Positions 32,430-47,469 of a stretch of DNA of 62,000 nucleotides are shown in pieces. This DNA comes from Mesostigma viride. Lineage: Eukaryota > Streptophyta > Mesostigmatophyceae > Mesostigmatales > Mesostigmataceae. How positions within the stretch are numbered: the first letter of the stretch is position 1; every line of letters begins with the position of its first letter. Made by a program: the position numbers and the translations under genes. The stretch lies in NCBI GenBank assembly GCA_009746045.1, contig RPFO01000154.1, forward strand, positions 7,430,693 through 7,492,692, given 5' to 3'. Below the pieces are notes generated by a model that saw only the letters and a program-made list of their open reading frames with translations, ran no database searches and was not told where the DNA came from.

Positions 32430-34592
32430 TCAGTTGGCGGTGCGTGCCTCACGCAGCCTCTTCAGCTGCTCACGCCTGGCGTTGCCCACCAGCTGTGTCC
32501 CAGCCCCAGCCCTCGTGGACACGCCGTTCCTGACAGCCCAGCACTTGCCCTCCTCGCCGCGCTCGGTGAGCGGCAGCATGGCACGTTGCTTGATGTTGCC
32601 GAAGTCCAGCCCCTCCACCTTGCAGTCGTGGTAGATGTTGAAGCAGTTGGTCTTGCCCATGCACAGGGCTGCATCGCACACCTTGCACCAGTACACCGTG
32701 CGCTTCGTCTTGCCCCTGGCAGAGCACACGACGCACCGCGCCTGGTCCGTGAACGGGATGAGCTCGGCTTCCTTGTTGTGTGTGCCGTCCCGGCGGGCAC
32801 GCTCGCGCTCCTCCTCCGTGCGTCGCAGCGGGGGCGGGGGGGACAGAGGGGTCCCAGCCCACTTGTTGTGTATCAGCGAATACGCCAGCTGCTTGAGGAA
32901 GCCGGCGTGGGTGAGGGCCGCCTGGCGCTGCTGCCCCGCGATCATGACGTGCAGGAGGTAAGCATTGGTGGCGACGCATGCCATGTGCCCCGTGAAGAGG
33001 CGATGCCACCATATCTTGGTCACGAACGCCTTCTGCAGGCAGTACTCTGCGCAGAGTTGGTCGTTCTTGTCGGTGGCGTGCATGCAATCCCAGTAGTTGG
33101 TGATGCTGCTGGGTGCTGGCACCGTCACGCGCTCAGATGTCTTGCCGCCATGGCGGCTGACCTGGACCTCGGTCAGGCCCAGACCCTTGGACAGGGTCCA
33201 CACCGGCTTCTTGTCCATCCAGCACGAGAGGACGAGGCCCTCCTCGTTGACGCCCCAGGCATAGTCGCCCTGCTTGGCCGCCTTGCCCTTGGGCATGAGC
33301 GCGCGCACGCCCTCGAAGGGCAGGCCCTTGCGGTTTGTCATGATGGTGCCCACCATCCGGTGTCCCATCTCATGGCACGCCTCCACAGCGGCGCGGGAGG
33401 TATACCAGCGATCCATCGCCCACTTGGCCTCGTGGGGCCACTTGGCCACCATGCGCTTGACCACCTTGAGCGTTTGCTCGGTCTCGGGAAACTTGTCATA
33501 GGTCTCGACGTGATAAAGGTAGCCGGTCGGCCAGTCATTAGCCCCGAACTGCTTGATGTGGAATGACTCTGGCTTGTTTGGGTTGAAGCACATGACGGGC
33601 AGCGCTTGTGGCGGGTGGGGATGGAGCGCTCATCCAGCGCAGCCCGCTGCCCTGGCTTGACATACTTCTTGTATGTCTCGTTGAGGTGGCGCTCCAGCCA
33701 GTCGCACTGCCACAGGCGGTACTCGCGTGTCCCCTTGTCCGTGGGGCGCTGCGTGGAATCATTGAGGTGAAGGAACCGGGTGATTTGCTGGAACCGGATG
33801 TGTGACATGATGTTCTGCAACATGGGTGGCTGAGCCCCCCCGATCGGGTCGGCTGAGAAGTAATCTGCCCGCGATGGCAGCTTCAGCATGCAGGGACATG
33901 GTAAATATGATGCCAATGAACTCACCCAGCTCATGCAATGTCAAAGGCTTCCAGTCCCTCGAGCCCCCCTTGCCAGCCTCCTTCTGTGTGGCGTAGAGGT
34001 TGGTCTGCTCCACAATCCGCTCGAGGACATCCCGCTGCGTCCAGAACAGCCTGAACAGCTGCTCGGGGTCGTTGGCCTTGAGCTGGTCCGCGGTGAGGTT
34101 CTGGGGGGTGGCTTTGCCCTCCCATGGCGCAGGCGGGGAAAGAATGGGCAAAGCATCGAAATCTGGTTCCCCGACATCAAAAGTCCAGCTGCCGCCATCC
34201 CTCGTGTGCTTCGGAATCGTGTCATCCTCCTCGCCATCGCTGCTATCGACAAGTTCCGGAATATCGTTGGCTGCCTGCGGCACCTCCTCGTCGTCGGTGC
34301 CCTCATACTCGGAGGAGGCGGCCTCTTCCGGTGGAGGAATGATCTTTTTCTTGGCCCTCTGCTTGCGTGGAGCCTTCCTCGCCTTGCCACGAGCCCGCTG
34401 ACTGCGTTTCGGGGGCGGCGAGTACGTGATGTCCTCGCTTCCCCCCTCCTCCGAGAGTGGGGGGTTCAGATTCCTTGTCGTCGCCTGCGCTAGGTGCCTT
34501 GTCGTCGTCGGCGCCTTTCTCAATGCCCTCGGCAGAAATGTTGCCCTGCTTGTTGCTACCCTCCTTCTCAACATCCGTAGGGGCCGTGGCAA
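32430..34592 (-). pseudogene. piggyBac-type transposase (DDE_Tnp_1_7), frameshifted
   Basis: Three frames join on the minus strand. The N-terminal part (34592 to about 33895) has an acidic region and then LFRLFWTQRDVLERIVEQTN and LHELGEFIGIIF. The middle part (about 33895-33605) has QNIMSHIRFQQITRFLHLND and AALDERSIPTRHKR. The C-terminal part (33593-32430) has PNKPESFHIKQFGANDWPTG, MDRWYTSRAAVE, GTIMTNRKGLP, SCWMDKKPV, MHATDKNDQ and a C-terminal Cys/His-rich zinc finger (CVVCSARG...WCKVCDAALC...CFNIYH). These are landmarks of piggyBac transposases, which cut and paste at TTAA. Candidate catalytic acids are the D of ALDERS, the D of MDRWYTS and the D of CWMDKK. At least two frameshifts (near 33895 and 33603), plus a probable third near 34440, interrupt it. 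Introns are less likely because no GT..AG pair fits. Confidence 0.82.
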
Positions 34593-35991
34593 CCATAAAG
34601 TCGAAAATCTGCACCTTCGTTAGGTCATATTTCTTCGTGTCACCAGTGAACAGGCACAAGTTTCGCCTGCGTCCCGCACCTCGCCACTGACACTACTTGA
34701 ATCCCCCGAAATCCTCTCATTTTCATGGATGGTCGGCTCCGAATTTCTCGATAGCCCACTCTAGCCCGAATAATTTCGGAGGCACTGACACCTTGATACC
34801 CCTTTTTAGCCTAAAATCTGACATACTGCCACTAGGAACGTCCGCCATGGTCTACCGCCGCAATCGTCGTCTTCATCGTCCTTCCACGTTTTTGTCAATT
34901 TTTGAGGCGCGCGGACAGCTGTCAACCAGGGTCCGTGTTGGTCTGTACGGCAGTACGGGGTATTCGGTAAAACCCGCGCGTACTGCAAAAGTACGGGTAT
35001 TTTCAGGAGGGGTAAAAAATACGGGAAAAAATACGCAGTACGGCAGTACGGGTATTTTTCAAGTTGTAGTTAAGAAGTACGGGGTATTTTTGAGGTGAAT
35101 GCTGAAAAGTACGGGGTATTCCAAGGATGTGTGACCCTGCATCCAACAAATGTTACTACTATATAATTATTCTATGCTATTCATTAATTAATGAACATAT
35201 AGTGGCAGTGACTTGCCACCTGCCACACTTGGATTTACATTGCAATACATCCTTCAAGTACATGTGTTTATTGTGGTCATGCAAATTATTGACCATTTAA
35301 CACCGGTCTCTTTTATTATAATACCCTTTTATTATAATGCATCAGCCTTTACAAAATTTGCATGAATGCCATCAACTCAATATAATGCATTATTGAATAT
35401 GGTATAATGCACCCAGATCTCTGCCTAGTTGATGCAGTGGATGTGATAGCACTACAGTCGGCAGCTTTGCTGCACAATGACAACAAGTGCATGCCATGAA
35501 TCCCTGAAATTCGAAAAATAAAATGGCAATCAACCCATGCAGAATGAACCACACAATAAACTGCCAAGGAAATGCCCGAAAAAGTAAATACGAAGTGGCA
35601 AGTAGCCCAGAAAACACACCGTCAACTGCCAGGGCATTCCTGAGAAAAGTATATGGCAAACTGCAGTTATCTGGGCATGCCCAGATAACGCTGTCAACTG
35701 CCAAGGATATGCCTGGAAAAGCACTGTGGAATCGTCTTCTGCACTGCCTTGCCAGAGCCACAAGAGCCAGCACCCGGGGCAGCGGCAGGCAGAAGGGCCT
35801 TGGCAACGCGGGCACCGAGCGCTGCCCTCGGCTCTCTCCTTTCCAACGGGGCTGCCTCAGCCGCCTGAAGCCTCCCGATCAGGCCTTCTACATTCCCGGA
35901 GTCCTTGCAAAACGCGGCTCCCTTGTTGGGGATGTGGCCGAGATGGCCGACAGCGCGATCCTTTCTAAAGCTGCCAGGCCTGCCGAACTTG
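34593..35991. other. Upstream flank of the piggyBac pseudogene; TACGGGTATT repeats and a palindrome
   Basis: The minus-strand frame at 34659-34593 (ATAPTDVEKEGSNKQG) may be the true transposase N-terminus, in another frame. 34950-35130 repeats CAGTACGGGGTATT-like motifs several times. GGTCCGTGTTGGTC at about 34928 is repeated inverted at about 37070. 35535-35720 contains repeats of AACTGCCAAGGAAATGCC type and a perfect 24-bp palindrome at 35666-35689 (half GTTATCTGGGCA). No gene is supported. Confidence 0.45.
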
Positions 35992-36478
35992 TACCGTAGT
36001 GGCTGAAATCACATTGCGAATAAATCTTTTCGAATGACCCCCCGAAAAGTGCTAAAATAATACTTCAATTTACCCCGTAAAGTATGAAAACCGGGAGGCG
36101 CTACACCTGTTTCTGGCTGCAGGCCGCGGCGCAGCTAGATGAAGTGGAGCGCCACGCTTGCCGCGCCGCGCCGCGTTGCGCCAGATTGAGAACCCGTTCA
36201 AGTAGCACTGATTAGGGGCCCTATTAGCACTGATTAGGGCCTTATGTCATACTGGTACTCACTTAATTGTCCGATAGGAACTGCGCTTGGTGGGTAATTA
36301 ATGTACTTGATAGGTTAGAATCCAAGTCAGACACTGAACTAGGTGCCCTAATATAAACAAGCTCCCGAGCTCGAAGTTTACCTAACCCGGGCTGAACTTT
36401 CCCCGCAAAGTGTCAAAACCATGCAGAAAAACCCTCGAAAAATTATTTATTCGCAATGTGATTTCAGCCACTACGGTA
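35992..36478. mobile_element. 487-bp element with about 33-bp terminal inverted repeats
   Basis: ACCGTAGTGGCTGAAATCAC and the following GCGAATAAAT at the left end match the inverted right end (36444-36476). The interior is non-coding and contains a duplicated TAGCACTGATTAGGGC. No obvious target-site duplication. Non-autonomous DNA transposon candidate of unknown family. Confidence 0.6.
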
Positions 36479-37306
36479 ATCGCACAGCTTGCACGCCCAC
36501 CTCTGGCCGACTACCACCTCTTCCCCATGAACGGTCTTTTCCACCTCGTCAATCAGATGCATGGAGGTATTGATACTCCTGTACTTTTCTGTCGTTTGGG
36601 GCTCTACGCAGCGCCATGGTCGCATCTTAGTAGGTGATTGCCTGGTGCACAATGCATGAACCGTCGCACCACCCTCCATTTTCATCGTCCATTTTCCTCG
36701 TCCATTTTCCGCGTCCTTCTACTTTAATTGCGTCCTTCTAGAACTGCGCGCTTATGATTCTGCCAGGCTGTCCCCTTACAGCTTTTCTCCCACGCAATAA
36801 AAAATCCTGTCAAAAAGGAAAAAGGTGCACTGTCACGCGCGTAGTAACTAGGGAGTAGCTATGCACTCGCTGCAAATTTCTGCTATCTCAGCACCGCGGA
36901 CAGGTTCCTGGGCCTCAATCTCGCGTGACACCTGCCCCCCCGCCCTCCGCGACCTCCGAAATCGGCTAAGTCCAAAGTGAAAAACAGCGAAAATCGTACG
37001 GCGTACGCGGTCGAAAGCGTCGGTATACCGTACAATACGGCGTACTTTCATACCCGAGTTGCCGTACGGACCAACACGGACCAGGGTACCCCCCTGTACT
37101 GTAACCGTTAATAAGACCCTGCAGACTTGGTCTGAACATAGTGATGTCCGGTATCAGGGTGTACTACACATCTAGTAGCTCTAGCAGCAGACCTAAAAAT
37201 ATCTCGGAAATATCTACTGGCATTCGCGCCAGCTCGGTTCTAAAACTGGTTACGATTTGTAGTTACGAGTAAAACTGGTAACTAGAAATAGGTATCAGTA
37301 CCATCC
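36479..37306. other. Region without a recognisable gene
   Basis: Contains short repeats (TTTTCATCGTCCATTTTCC, CGTCCTTCTA) and the inverted partner (about 37058-37085) of the 34928 motif. No coding region was recognised. Confidence 0.35.
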
Positions 37307-37900
37307 TTAAGGGCTAAAGACCATATGTGTGGAAAACCCTACATTCAGGACCTGTCGGAGCATCCTGTAAACTGTGCCGTCTAGCTTGGCGGCCAGCGTG
37401 TCGGTGAGCGTCCATGCGCCCTCGGCGCCATAGGTGAGCACCGTGATCGAGGACCAGGACCTTGAAGAGCACTCGCTTGCAGTCCTCGGGCAGCCGGTCC
37501 TTCGGAGTGAGTGCCATGCAGTTGGGGTTGAGCGAGCGGAGCCTGGCCCAGGCCAGGCCGATGCGGGTGTCCACATCGTCGACGGTGTCCCGTTCCGTGA
37601 TCGCTTCAAACTGCTGGGGAGCATGCTCCCCGATCGGGGAGCATGCTCCCCAGCAGTTTGAAGCGATCACGGAACGGGACCTCCGTCCCGTCTAGCAGCC
37701 GTGGCTTCGGCGGGCAACTGGTAGCCCCAATCACCATCGCCTCAGTTTTGACACTCGGATCTCCAACCCCACCGCCCACGCGCCTCCAAGCCCAGACACT
37801 GTCCAGCCAGGTCTGAATGTGCTCGGGGCGCCCAGGTGCTAGACTATAGCCATAATGTAGGGACACCCATGGCCTTAGTATATAGTTTGGGTGATGCAAC
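37307..37900 (-). pseudogene. RTE-like ORF2 C-terminal fragment containing a perfect 94-bp palindrome
   Basis: Minus-strand frames include DGTEVPFRDRFKLLGSMLPD, then after the palindrome DDVDTRIGLAWARLRS and YGAEGAWTLT. Compared with the intact order at 51790, a 47-bp segment is followed by its own reverse complement before the reading continues. Confidence 0.75.
37587..37680. repeat. Perfect 94-bp palindrome
   Basis: Centred at 37633/37634 (CCCCGATCGGGG). The arms extend 47 bp each without mismatch and stop abruptly (T at 37586 against C at 37681). It originates from an inverted duplication of ORF2 sequence ending in GGGGAGCATGCTCCCCGA, itself containing a small palindrome that could have seeded a fold-back. 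Confidence 0.9.
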
Positions 37901-37989
37901 CTGGACCGTCGCCAGATGTCCCATCATGGGGCCGCGGCCATGCAAAATTGCACATGCAGGGTCGTAGAACGTAGCCATGCAGTGCCTAT

Positions 37990-39903
37990 AAAATAAAATA
38001 AAATTAAATTAAATTATAACATGACTCCGTTGGGAGATCATGTAGCACATTTTCCCGTGGATGGATGGAGGGGCCGGGGACAAAGCCGCGAAACCGAACT
38101 ACATAATCTAACTCTAAGCTAATCTAATCTAGAAAACCTACCTATGCTACTCAGCAAAGCGCCCCTTCCGCTTGGGGGGAGGGGGCTTGCCCACAGGGGC
38201 GGGCGTACGAGCCTGGACAATGGTCTTCCACCTCTTCTTGTCCTGCATAGCAGTCCAAGCAAGAGAGAGGGAGTGAATGCGATGTTCAAACTGAGCCGGG
38301 ACCACTAGGTCAGCCAGCAACTGCTGTGGGTAGGTCATGACATGTTTGCCTACCTTCTTAGGAATGTCCTTGGGGCCAGGCCAGGTCAGGATATGCCGTA
38401 CTGGCTGGCCAAGCCGCTGGGGGCCGGCCAGACCGAGGGCGGTGTCTACCTGGCTGGTGCGAGCAAGATGTCCTACGAATGCTATCCTACGCTGTCTAAT
38501 CTCGTCCGTAATGCGACTCAGGCATGCCCTGGTACAAAGATTCTAAAGACCTATGCTTGGAGAACGTACCCGACATTCAGGACCTGTCGGAGCATCCTGG
38601 TTACTGTGCCGTTTAGCTTGGCCGCCAGCCGGCGTGTCCGTGAGTGTCCATGCCTCGGCGCCATACGTGAGCACTGACCGTGAGGACCAGGACCTTGTGA
38701 GGAGCATGCGCTTGCGGTGCTCGCCGAGGACCTTTCGCGAGTGCCAGTAGGTTTTGAGCGAACGATGCCGAGCCCAGGCCAGGCCAATGCGGGTGTCCAC
38801 ATCGGCGGCGGTGTCAGGAAGCATGCTTCCCAGCAGTTTAAAGCAATCACGAAACGGGACCTGAGTCCGTCCCGTCTAGCAGCCGTGGTAGCGGCGGGCT
38901 CAGTACTGGAAGCCCCAATCACCATAGCCTCAGTTTTGACACTATTAAATCTCCAACCCCACCGCCCGCGCCTCCAAGCCCAGACAGTCCAGCCAGGTCT
39001 GAATGTGCTCAGGGGCGCGCGATGAGGGTGGTGTCGTCCGCATAAATCAGGTCGGCCAGGCGGTAGCCAGTGCTAACCCCGCCATGCTCGCGCTCGTTAA
39101 GGCTGTCCAAGCCAGGCTCGAACCCCTTAAGAGCAGTAAAGCGCGCACGTGCCCGGCGCATGACGTGATCCACGACAATAATGAACAGATATATATGGGG
39201 ACAGGACTCAACCTTGCCACACCCCGTGGTGAAGGGGGAATGGTGGGGTGGTGCCTTCCGCAGTCCGCACTACTGCCTGTGAGCCCTCATACAGTCGACG
39301 AATGGCAGCAATAAACGCTGGTGGTACCCGATCCAGAGCTAGGATGGCCCAAAGAGCCTCCCAGAGGACCGTGTCAAAGGCCTTGATATATTCAACAAAA
39401 ATGAAGACTAGCGGCAAACTGTCAGGTCAAAGGCGACGCACCTCCTCCATCAACCGGCGCGCGACAAACACAGCCATGACAGTGTTACGACCACGACGGA
39501 AACCCATCTGAGACTCACCCAGGTGTGGGTCCAGCACGGCGCGGAGCCGGTGCAGCATCATGCGCATGAAGACCTTCAGCGTGGCGCTCTGGAGGCAGAC
39601 ACCCCGATAGCTACCGGGGTCAGCAGCAGAGCCCTTCTTGTACAGCATGACTCGGATGGCCGTCGATCTGCCACTCAGCAGGCGGAGGCTCATCAGAGAG
39701 CAGGACACGGTTGCAGAACGCCAGCAGAAGCTCCCTCACCGCAAGGTCAGGGGTCTTCAGCAACTCAGCCGAAAGGTGGTCAGCACCGACCGCCGCGTCG
39801 TACCGCAGGCGAGCAAGGGCGCCGTCCAATTCCTTCAAAGTGAAGGGGTGGACGGTGCCGTCGGTGGCAAGGCAGCCCTCCTGCAAGGCGGGGACTTGGT
39901 AGT
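37990..39903 (-). pseudogene. RTE-like retrotransposon ORF2 (reverse transcriptase part) with 3' UTR
   Basis: The minus-strand order from right to left is: DGALARLRYDAAVGADHLSA (about 39800), GSAADPGSYRGVCLQSATLK (39600), SQMGFRRGRNTVMAVFVARR, LVFIFVEYIKAFDTVLWEAL (39390), TPPFPLHHGVWQG, YADD (complement at 39033-39044), LTYGAEAWTLTDT, tail DKKRWKTIVQARTPAPV (38240), 3' UTR, hairpin (38025-38036) and AT-rich tail. Frameshifts break it. It is better preserved than the copy at 28270 in the central RT. The 5' end stops at about 39903, where sequence of the opposite orientation begins. Confidence 0.82.
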
Positions 39904-40375
39904 CCGCGGCCCGCTCTACCGCCAGGACCCCAAGGTCTTGGCCGCCCGGCACCGCCTCAAGCGTAACCGGGACCCGCTGCTGCAAACCGGTGCTCCTGGC
40001 CGCCCTTGGGGAGGCCTCCGCACATGCTCAGGACGCAGAGGCGGCCCAGTGCATCGCAGATGCCAAGGCCTGCCAAGCTCGCAACCAGGGCAAGGACATG
40101 TGGTACCACCTCGACCGGCTCGGCGGCCGGCGGCAGCGCACCCCAGTGGAGCACACAGGGGACGGCACGGCGCCGGTCAGCCTTGACCGCTGGTTGGCCC
40201 ACAATGTTTCCTTGACAGGTGGGGCTCGCGCCCCCCCCCCCCCCGCCGCTTCACCCCGAAACGGCCGCCCGTCTCGGTGTTGCCGGACCCCCGCCGCCGC
40301 CTGCGCCCCCCCTCCACCAATCCAGCAAGGAATATGTGCTACATGATCTCCCAACGGAGTCATGTTATAATTTAA
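39904..40375 (+). pseudogene. RTE-like ORF2 5' segment joined to a 3' terminus, head-to-head with its neighbour
   Basis: The plus strand repeats the ORF2 segment seen at 28725-29085 (AAQCIADAKACQARNQGKDM) up to a C-rich run. It then jumps directly to the 3' terminal sequence CAAGGAATATGTGCTACATG, the hairpin (40348-40359) and ATAATTTAAT. The reverse transcriptase region is deleted. Facing the minus-strand copy at 37990-39903, it gives a composite with 3' ends on both outer edges. Confidence 0.72.
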
Positions 40376-40570
40376 TGCCTAGCCTATCACGGAAAGTCCA
40401 CGGGTGGCGGCCCTGCCGCGCGGGGCCTGGGGCACGCCAGGTGAGGACAAAACAGCACAGTGTATACTTGGGACCAAATGAACATTTCTTTTGTTTATCA
40501 CCGAGGTGAATTCAATTGACATCAATGTTATAATTTACTAAACTCATGCTCCCATTGGGGAGTCACGGAG
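40376..40570. other. Unassigned sequence and a solo MITE arm
   Basis: 40543-40575 matches one arm of the palindromic element at 9731-9896 (ATGCTCCCATTGGGGAGTCAC with small changes). The rest is unassigned. Confidence 0.5.
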
Positions 40571-40808
40571 CATGAACCCCCTCGATGGATGGATGGATGG
40601 ATGGATGGATGGATGGATGGATGGATGGATGGATGGATGGATGGATGGATGGATGGATGGATGGATGGATGGATGGATGGATGGATGGATGGATGGATGG
40701 ATGGATGGATGGATGGATGGATGGATGGATGGATGGATGGATGGATGGATGGATGGATGGATGGATGGATGGATGGATGGATGGATGGATGGATGGATGG
40801 ATGGATGG
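40571..40808 (+). repeat. GGAT tetranucleotide microsatellite, about 59 units
   Basis: An uninterrupted array of GGAT (238 bp). All frames stay open (MDGW or HPSI repeats), but there is no gene. Confidence 0.97.
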
Positions 40809-41248
40809 GTGCACACAATCCTACCGGTCTATTCTATCTAATTACAAACAATCCTACTGGTACGTCTAATCTAGAGTGTGCCAGACCCTAGGGCTCAATT
40901 AACATGGTATTGTTTACTGTAGCCCCCGGCCGTCAGTGCAGGGAACGAGTGATTCAGATGGGTAGCATGATGAGTTCAACCACTGGCTAACTATACTAAT
41001 TACCAAGACTGCTCTAATGGGAGCGAGGTGGGCATCGCTACATGAGTGTCTCAGAAAACCTTTAGGGGTCCAGCTGTCTACATGTAATTAATTGATTAGT
41101 TAATCAATCAATTAATCCAGCTGTGCCAAGCCCCTCCTACAACCTGGCGGCCGCCATACAACCGCAGCTGACAGAGGCCCGGCCTTAGCTAATAATATAT
41201 TGCTGTCAACTATCTAATTGCGGTCCATGATTAAGTATCCAAGTGTGG
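40809..41248. other. 3' flank of the PNISR-like gene
   Basis: No coding region was recognised. An ATTAATTGATTAGTTAATCA palindrome-like AT stretch lies at about 41090-41117. Confidence 0.4.
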
Positions 41249-45238
<3,990 letters not shown>

Positions 45239-45950
45239 CCCAATGTTATCAGCACATGTGAGCTGCGAGCCTTAGCTTAAACCGCGGCATCTCTCCGTCA
45301 GTCCCGCTGTCACCCCCCCACACGCTCAACCTCCTAAGCTCGGGAGCCGGCCACAAGTTCTTTAATTCCCGATAAATCCAAAAAATAGCACGCATAGACG
45401 TTCAACTCAGCGTAGGTTAGCGGGGTCAGACTGGGTCCACTACCAAAAAGCCATGGTTCCTCTAACATGGCAAGGTTGTTCAAAGTCCAACGACACGGCT
45501 CTCGGAGGGGTTGCCCACTAATGCCCGAGAGAGTGCGCTTCGCGTATGAAGTATCTTACGAAGTACGAACCCCGAAGGTGCTATGCCGGTTACAATGTAG
45601 GTAGCAAAAACTTGGCTGGACTCTGACGTCTGTCACCTCGCGTAAGTTACAGTCACCAGTCACTCACCAGTTTTCTGCCCATGGTTGTGACTTAATTGTG
45701 CGTGCAACACCAACAGCTGCAGCAGGGCTGCATGCACTCACCAGTCACCACTCACCAGCATCAAAGCCCGACGTCTGTGTTCAGAGTCCATCATGTATTT
45801 CGTCCAACGCCGGCCTTGCTGACAGAGAAGATGAATCTAGGATCGCGTCCATGAGAATCTCCACCCTTTGATAAACCAATTACACTCTAGCTCGAGTCAC
45901 CTATCAGAATGCTAGCTCCAACAGGGCAGTTGTCATAACTAAAATACACC
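45239..45950. promoter_or_regulatory. Divergent intergenic region between the PNISR-like and HTTM genes
   Basis: 712 bp between two start codons facing away from each other, so it must hold both promoters. CACTCACCAG occurs repeatedly (about 45650-45760). No clear TATA box or known element was seen. Confidence 0.45.
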
Positions 45951-46680
45951 ATGATACCACAATGGACAATGGCGAAGGACTACTGTATTCGAGAGACACC
46001 CGAGGCTGTGGCCGAGGCCGGCTGTATTCAGGCGAGGCCGTGGTTGCAAGGATGCTGTTCCTTGGATGTCCGTTCCTTAGCGCTGTGGCGAGTTCTTGCC
46101 GCGCTTATCGTCTTAAGCTACGCATGGTGGTCCGATGACTTATATATATTATTTCATGTGGGGGAGCAGATTGCCACCGTGGATACGCTCGATGGTCCTC
46201 ATGCTTGGCTGGCTCGCCAATTGTATTTTCTCCGGGGCCCAACTGTGTATGCAGCATTGGCATGCATACAGTTTGCCGCCTCTCTCTTTCTATTGGTCGG
46301 ATTGTATACCCGAGCAGCGACCTTGGTATGCTTGCTCCTGATCACGGCAGCGGACGCACGAACGCCCATGTTGCGTGGGGCTGCCATGGCGTTAGTTCGG
46401 TTTCTACTGTGGTTCAGCCTGTTCCTGCCCCTTGGCAACAGGCTGTCGATTGATAGTTTGCGAAGGCCATCACGCAGGCTGGAACCCAAGCAGCATTTCA
46501 GGTGCGTGGGGTGCCTCCCTTCTTTATAGGAGGGGGGTGGGGGGACGTGGGGGGGGGGGTTGGAGTGCTTCCCATCTGACCCATCGCCAGCTCGTAAGGT
46601 CAGGGCTGTTGCATGCTCCTCGAAAGCTTCATGTGAAGAGCCTTTGGTCCATGACTATGTATGGTTGCTGACATGAACAT

Positions 46681-46711
<31 letters not shown>

Positions 46712-47432
46712 CTCCCCCCTCGCCTCCTCCCCCGCCCCCCCTTTCTCCCGGGGTTTTGGCCCGATCCTTGTCAACTATTGCAGACCACCCCCATGCCCGC
46801 ACGTATAGTTACTGTTTGCGGAGACCGATTCTTTGTACCACGTACGAAACAGAGTGCTTTCCTCCCGGATGGCAAGACTGTCCTTAGCAACTGGTATCAT
46901 GGCAGTCACGTGCTTAGTAATGAATTAAGCATGGGTAATTAGCGCTCACCCAGCACCCTGGCAATATCTGTCTGCTCACATGCACCGGTCGAGCCATTCC
47001 ATTGCTCCTTTGCCGATCTCGAATCTTCTGGTCTCTAACAGGTTCTAAGATTTGTAGAGGCAGCAATTGCATCTCACTATAACATTAGTATCATACTACT
47101 ATAGCTGTAGAGTGTAGAGAACCGTGCCTCTCTGGTTTGTACAGGTCCGATACCCGACATCCCCATCAGCGTTCAGGAAGCAATCCCAGTTGAATTTTTT
47201 GGTTTAGAATTTCAAGGTTGCTGTTTCTCTCATGGCATGGCCAGTTGCTCAACTAACCAATCCATCTCACGTCATTTGTCACAACCAACTTACCATCTCA
47301 CCGATGACCTTTTCCAAGTCATGATGTCACCAGTAATACACGACCCAATTGGGAGGCCACCACCTGCCACAATAGATGACTGGAAGTAAACTGCTTATTC
47401 CCTCTTCTCATTCACCTTATCCTCTTAGGACA

Positions 47433-47469
<37 letters not shown>

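Noticed and set aside
32274-33566. 430-residue plus-strand open frame opposite the piggyBac gene
   Set aside because: It is the mirror frame of the GC-rich transposase; the minus-strand frame carries all family motifs.
40572-40891. Long open frames of MDGW or HPSI repeats on both strands
   Set aside because: They are translations of a pure GGAT tetranucleotide array, open in all frames because the unit has no stop codon.
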